In this document: positions 59,565 to 64,000 of the stretch, piece by piece
How positions within the stretch are numbered: the stretch's first letter is position 1
How the letters are laid out: every line of letters starts with the position of its first letter
The notes under the pieces: generated by a model
What the model was told of the DNA's origin: nothing
The model's database searches: none
Seen by the model: the letters and a program-made list of their open reading frames with translations, nothing else
Origin: Nonomuraea sp. NBC_00507
GTDB lineage: Bacteria; Actinomycetota; Actinomycetes; Streptosporangiales; Streptosporangiaceae
DNA: 64,000 nucleotides
Direction of reading: 5' to 3'
Assembly (NCBI RefSeq): GCF_036013525.1
Contig: NZ_CP107853.1
Span: forward strand, 10,292,001 to 10,356,000
Translations under genes and position numbers: made by a program

Positions 59565-60469
59565 GCGCTCTGCTGCGGGTCGAAGCGCTGGAGGCGACGC
59601 GCGCCGGCGTCAAGGCACTGGACGGGGTGTCGTTCACGGTACGGCCCGGAGAGGTGGTCTGCGTGGTCGGCCCCGCGGGCAGCGGGAAGACGACGCTCGT
59701 GGAATGCCTGGCAGGCGAGCGTGAGCCGGATGCCGGCCAGATCGAGTACACCGGCCGCCGTGACGGCCTGGCCGCGGTCCTGCAGGACGACTGCCCTCCG
59801 GGCAGGGCGAAGGTGGGCGAGGTGATCGCGCTGTTCGCCGGCCTGTACGGCACGCGCGGGCTGTCTTCCCACATGATCGAGCTGCTCGCCTTGGGCCCGC
59901 TGCTGACCAGGCGGTTCGCCTCGCTTACTGACAGCGAGCGGCGGCGCGCCCAGCTCGCCCTGGCCCTGGCGGGCAACCCCGAGCTGGTGGTGCTGGACGA
60001 GCCGACCGCCGGCCTGCGCGACGGCGGCGGCCGGCGGGTGGAGCGAGTGATCGACGAGATGCGGACCGGGTACGGCGCGGCCTGCCTCACCATGGACGAC
60101 CTGGCCCAGGCCGAACGGCTGGCCGACCGGGTCGTGCTGCTGCGCCGCGGCACCGTGCTGGCGCAGGCGGAGCCTCAGCGGCTGGTGCGGCTGCTCGGCG
60201 CCGACTGGGCGCTGCGCGTGCCGCCGCACGTGCCGGTGGGCGAGCCGCCCGACGTGCGCGTGCTCCGCTGCGCCGCCTCGACCTACCTGTACGGCGGGCG
60301 CGAGGCGCTGGAGCGGGCGGGCAGGGACCTCCCTGGCGCGTCCGGGCCGATCAGGCGGACCTCCCTGCGCGACGCCTACCTGGTGTTGTCCGCCGAGCCG
60401 GTGTCCGCGGACCCGCCTGCGCTCACCGGCCGCCTGGTGGGTCCGCGCGAGCTTGGGGTGAGCTCATGA
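59561..60469 (+). CDS. ABC transporter ATPase with degenerate signature
   Basis: A 302-residue ATPase. Walker A VVGPAGSGKTTLVECL and Walker B LVVLDEPTAGL are intact, but the LSGGQ signature is replaced by LTDSERRRAQLA and the switch His by an Asp region (CLTMDDLAQAE). Such a change is expected to reduce hydrolysis or to require a partner with a normal signature. Coupled by ATGA overlaps to the MinD-like gene and to the permease. Confidence 0.82.
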   Translation: MSALLRVEALEATRAGVKALDGVSFTVRPGEVVCVVGPAGSGKTTLVECLAGEREPDAGQIEYTGRRDGLAAVLQDDCPPGRAKVGEVIALFAGLYGTRGLSSHMIELLALGPLLTRRFASLTDSERRRAQLALALAGNPELVVLDEPTAGLRDGGGRRVERVIDEMRTGYGAACLTMDDLAQAERLADRVVLLRRGTVLAQAEPQRLVRLLGADWALRVPPHVPVGEPPDVRVLRCAASTYLYGGREALERAGRDLPGASGPIRRTSLRDAYLVLSAEPVSADPPALTGRLVGPRELGVSS

Positions 60470-61254
60470 GGCGGTCGTTGTGGGCGCTGGTGCGCGGCGA
60501 GGCGGCGGTGCTGGCCAGGACGCCGTGGGCGTTGCTCACGGCGGTGGCCTTGCCGTTCGCCGTATGGCTGCTGGTGATGCTGTTCATCGGCTCGTCGTTC
60601 CCCGGGATGGAGTTCGGCGCCATGCCGGGGGTGCGGGTGGTGGACCGCATGGTGGCCGAGCTGGCGGTGACCGTGGCGGTCTTCGCGGGGATCGTGGTGG
60701 TCACGCTGCACGTGGCGCGGGCGCGGGCCTGTGGGATGGCGCGGTGGCTGCGCCGTACGCCGATGCGCGACGGCTCGTACTTCGCGGCGCAGGTGATCGT
60801 GGCGGGCGGCCTGGTGGTGGTGTCGGTCGCGGTGTTCGCGGCGGTGATGGCGGCGATCTACGGGGCGCCGGCGGGATGGCGCCCGCTGTCGTTCGCGGGG
60901 ACGCTGGTCGTGGTGTGCTACTGCGCCTTCAGCGTCGGGCTGTTGCTGGGCGGGCTGCGGATGCCGCAGTCGGCCGCCCGGGTGGCGGCACCGATGATCT
61001 TCGTGGTGCTGTTCGTCACCAGCGGCATGGGGGTGCCGCGTGAGGGGTGGCGGCAGGTCGCGCCGTGGCTGTACGAGATCACCACGGTGAACCCGCTGGC
61101 GCAACTGGCCGACTTCGTCTTCGACGCCGCCTACCTGGGGAAACCGTCGGCCACGTGGCCGGCGGTCGCGGCGCTGACCGTCGCGGCGCTGGTGGTGAAC
61201 GCGGGCACCCGGCGGGCCTTCGACTGGAGCGGGCGGCTGGAACCGAGCACGTGA
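60466..61254 (+). CDS. ABC-2 type permease
   Basis: A 262-residue permease with six hydrophobic segments; it has the ABC-2 ARACGMARWLRRTPMRDGSY loop and a late VTSGMGVPREGWRQVAPWLYE segment. Partner of the ATPase with degenerate signature encoded just before. Substrate unknown. Confidence 0.85.
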   Translation: MRRSLWALVRGEAAVLARTPWALLTAVALPFAVWLLVMLFIGSSFPGMEFGAMPGVRVVDRMVAELAVTVAVFAGIVVVTLHVARARACGMARWLRRTPMRDGSYFAAQVIVAGGLVVVSVAVFAAVMAAIYGAPAGWRPLSFAGTLVVVCYCAFSVGLLLGGLRMPQSAARVAAPMIFVVLFVTSGMGVPREGWRQVAPWLYEITTVNPLAQLADFVFDAAYLGKPSATWPAVAALTVAALVVNAGTRRAFDWSGRLEPST

Positions 61255-61274
61255 CGACTGGGGGTACGGGGGAC

Positions 61275-61799
61275 ATGCGCAAGCTGCTGTGCGTCGTGGC
61301 GGGGGCCGCGACGCTGACACTCGGCTGTGCCGAGCGCGACGCCAGGCATCCGATCGCGATCGCGATCGCGGGCAAGTCGCCGGGGGCCGCGGCCACACCG
61401 GCGGCGGCGTCCAGCGCGGTGGCCAAGCCGAAGCAGGGTGCCACGCTCAGCCCGGCCGACGCGCAGGCCCAGTTCACCCAGTGCGTGCGGAAGAACGGGA
61501 TCGACATGCCGGACTTCGACTCCGCTGAGGCGAGGACCTGGCGGTACACCGGTGACCAGGCCACCCTGCAGAAGGCGATCAAGGCGTGCGAGGAGTACGC
61601 CAAGCAGATCCCCAACCCCTACGACGACCCGAAGGTACGCGACCAGCTCGTCAAGTTCGCCCGGTGCATGCGCGACCAGGGCATCGACATGCCGGACCCG
61701 CCGCAGCAGAACTGGAGCCTCGACCCCAACGCTCCGGCTTTCCAGAAGGCCATGGCCGCGTGCCGGCAGCACATGCCGAGCTTCGGCGGCTCCCAGTGA
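61275..61799 (+). CDS. Lipoprotein of unknown function
   Basis: A 174-residue lipoprotein: signal MRKLLCVVAGAATLTLGC with lipidated Cys18, an Ala/Pro linker, then a domain with two repeats of a 'QCVRKNGIDMPDF' / 'RCMRDQGIDMPDP' type and matching ACEEY / ACRQH cysteines, suggesting an internal duplication with two disulfides. The pattern is common in actinobacterial efflux operons. The ATG at 61275 follows GGGGG; a GTG at 61251 is possible. Its stop overlaps the adaptor start. Confidence 0.8.
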   Translation: MRKLLCVVAGAATLTLGCAERDARHPIAIAIAGKSPGAAATPAAASSAVAKPKQGATLSPADAQAQFTQCVRKNGIDMPDFDSAEARTWRYTGDQATLQKAIKACEEYAKQIPNPYDDPKVRDQLVKFARCMRDQGIDMPDPPQQNWSLDPNAPAFQKAMAACRQHMPSFGGSQ

Positions 61800-62886
61800 A
61801 CGGGCCGCTCAAGGGCGTGTTCGTGGCCGTGGCGACGGTCGCCGCCGGCGCGGCGGTGACGGCGGGCGGGGTGTTCGCCGCGGCGGCGCTCTTCGACGAC
61901 GGCCCGCGCGCCACGGCGGCCGCCCCGCCCAGCCGGCCACCCGTCACCGCCACAGGGGAGATCGTCAAGGGTGACCTGGTGGACAAGGAGACCGTGGACG
62001 GCAAGCTCACCTACGGCACGGGCCGGACCATCAAGGCGGGCACGGCGGGCACGGTGACGAGCCTCCCCGCGGAGGGCAAGGTGGTCGAGCGCGGCGAGCC
62101 GCTCTACCGCGTCGACCGCAAGCCGCTGATTCTCCTGTACGGCGACCTGCCCGCGTACCGGACGCTGGCCGAAGGGGTCAAGAAGGGCCCTGACGTCAGG
62201 CAGCTCGAGCGGAACCTGAAGGAGCTCGGCTTCGCCAAAGGCGTCACGGTGGACACCCGCTTCACCGAGGCGACGGCGCGTGCCGTACGGAGATGGCAGA
62301 AGCACAACGGGCTGGAGCGAACCGGCAGAACGGGCGCGCAGGAGATCGTCTTCCTGCGGGGACCCGCCCGGATCGGTGAGACGGACGTGGAGGTCGGCGA
62401 CCGGGTGGCACCGCAGCGGCCGGTCCTGCGCGTGACCTCGACGGACCGGCTCGTCCGCGTCGAGCTCGACGCCGACGACCAGGATCTGGCCAAGGTCGGC
62501 GAGAAGGTCGCGGTCAAGCTGGCCGAGGGCAAGAGCGTCAAGGGATCGGTCTCGAAGGTGGCCAAAGTGGCCAAGCTCGTCAAACAATCGGGGAACGACG
62601 AGGGCCGGGCCGTGATCGAGGTGGAGATCGAGGTCCCGGCCAAGAACGCGGGCGTGCTGGACGAGGCCCCCGTGACGGTCGAGCTCCGGCGGCTGCGCGC
62701 GGAGAACGTCCTGAGCGTGCCGGTCGAGGCGCTGCTCGCGCTGCCCAGCGGCTACGGCGTGGAGGTGGTGGGCCAGGGCGGGAGCCTCACGCGGGTGCCG
62801 GTGACGACTGGGGTGTTCGGCGACGGCCGCGTGGAGGTACGCGGCTCCGGGCTCGCCGCGGGTATGAAGGTCGCGGTGTCGGGCCG

Positions 62887-62890
<4 letters not shown>
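61796..62890 (+). CDS. HlyD-like efflux adaptor with peptidoglycan-binding domain
   Basis: A 364-residue membrane-anchored adaptor. One N-terminal membrane segment (VFVAVATVAAGAAVTAGGVF), a beta-barrel and lipoyl-like region (KAGTAGTVTSLPAEGKVVERGE), an inserted PG_binding_1 domain (DVRQLERNLKELGF, ATARAVRRWQKHNGL), then an adaptor domain ending VEVRGSGLAAGMKVAVSG. Links a MacB-type pump to the cell wall. GTG start overlaps the lipoprotein stop. Confidence 0.85.
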
Positions 62891-63542
<652 letters not shown>

Positions 63543-63546
<4 letters not shown>

Positions 63547-64000
63547 CCAGGCTCCAGCCGGTCCGGCTGCGCCCCGCCGACATGGCCAGGCTGGGGGTGT
63601 CCGGGCTGCGCGCCAGGCCGTTGCGCGCCCTGCTCGCGGCGCTGGGCATCGCGGTCGGCATCGCCACCATGGTGACGGTCGTCGGGATCTCGGCCTCCAG
63701 CCAGGAGCGGCTGCTGCGCCAGCTCGACGCGCTCGGCACGAACCTGCTGCGGGTCGAGCGCGGGGACAACCTCTTCGACGACGAGCCGGTCGATCTGCCG
63801 ACGACGGCCGCCTCCGCCGTACGCAGGATCGACGGGGTGCAGAAGTCGAGCCAGACCGGCGAGACCGAGGCGACCGTGCGCCGCAACGACCTCATTCCCC
63901 CGTCGGTCTCGCTCGGCATCACCGTGCGTGCCACCAGCCTCGATCTGCTCGACACGCTGGACGGACGGGTACGCGCGGGCGCCTGGCTCAATCCGGCCAC
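63543..64000 (+). CDS. MacB/FtsX-type ABC permease, N-terminal part
   Basis: Incomplete at the window end: 152 residues are visible. It starts MTRLQPVRLRPADMARLG, has the first membrane segment (LLAALGIAVGIATMVTVVGI) and then the extracytoplasmic MacB_PCD-like region (LDALGTNLLRVERGDN, AVRRIDGVQKSSQTGE). The rest of the extracytoplasmic domain and three membrane segments should follow beyond 64000. Confidence 0.88.

Overview
The window is chromosomal DNA of a high-GC Gram-positive actinobacterium. Genes are strongly GC3-biased, GTG starts and ATGA/GTGA stop-start overlaps are common, and there is an AfsR-type SARP regulator, a c-di-AMP (ydaO-type) riboswitch before a cell-wall hydrolase, and a rare TTA (bldA-type) codon. 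A Streptosporangiaceae-like genus such as Nonomuraea is my inference from this gene content; I could not test it. No tRNA, rRNA, CRISPR array, insertion sequence or phage was found.

Layout. (1) 48-889: AHSA1/SRPBCC protein plus ArsR regulator. (2) 911-12977: myo-inositol catabolism operon on the minus strand (iolG, iolE-like, iolC, Cgl0159-type aldolase-like gene, iolB, iolD, sugar ABC importer, methylmalonate-semialdehyde dehydrogenase) with a divergent GntR/UTRA regulator. (3) 12997-15450: CcdA plus thioredoxin-like lipoprotein, then a CHAP hydrolase under a c-di-AMP riboswitch. (4) 15612-18739: a decayed two-component system and three small secreted proteins, two of them paralogs and one with a heptapeptide repeat. 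(5) 18933-25625: secreted pectinolytic genes (pectate-lyase-3 fold protein, PL1-CE8 fusion, ricin-CE8, ricin-PL1). (6) 25629-38781: aromatic-acid degradation of hca/mhp type, in two divergent operons leading from ring dioxygenation to pyruvate and acetaldehyde. (7) 38864-43738: small secreted and membrane proteins and a large AfsR-like SARP. (8) 43716-46196: ABC exporter with its own winged-helix regulator.

(9) 46244-57606 is the most interesting part: a minus-strand RiPP gene cluster. In transcription order it has an ABC exporter/immunity pair, a YcaO cyclodehydratase, an Ocin-ThiF-like partner, an E1-like/SagB-like fusion, a nitroreductase, four small precursor peptides in tandem, an M50 membrane protease with a PqqD-like leader-binding domain, a LanB-type glutamylating dehydratase and one SpaB_C protein. 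The cassette should make azole- and dehydroamino-acid-containing peptides. With one SpaB_C protein and Ser/Thr-rich, Cys-poor cores it looks closer to the goadsporin (linear) type than to a macrocyclic thiopeptide. The four cores share an ASCP block in a fixed register.

(10) 58104-64000: a plus-strand operon with a MinD/ParA-like ATPase carrying a 12-residue Pro-rich repeat, an ABC-2 exporter, a lipoprotein, an HlyD-like adaptor with a peptidoglycan-binding domain, and a MacB-type ATPase and permease. The last gene runs off the window end.
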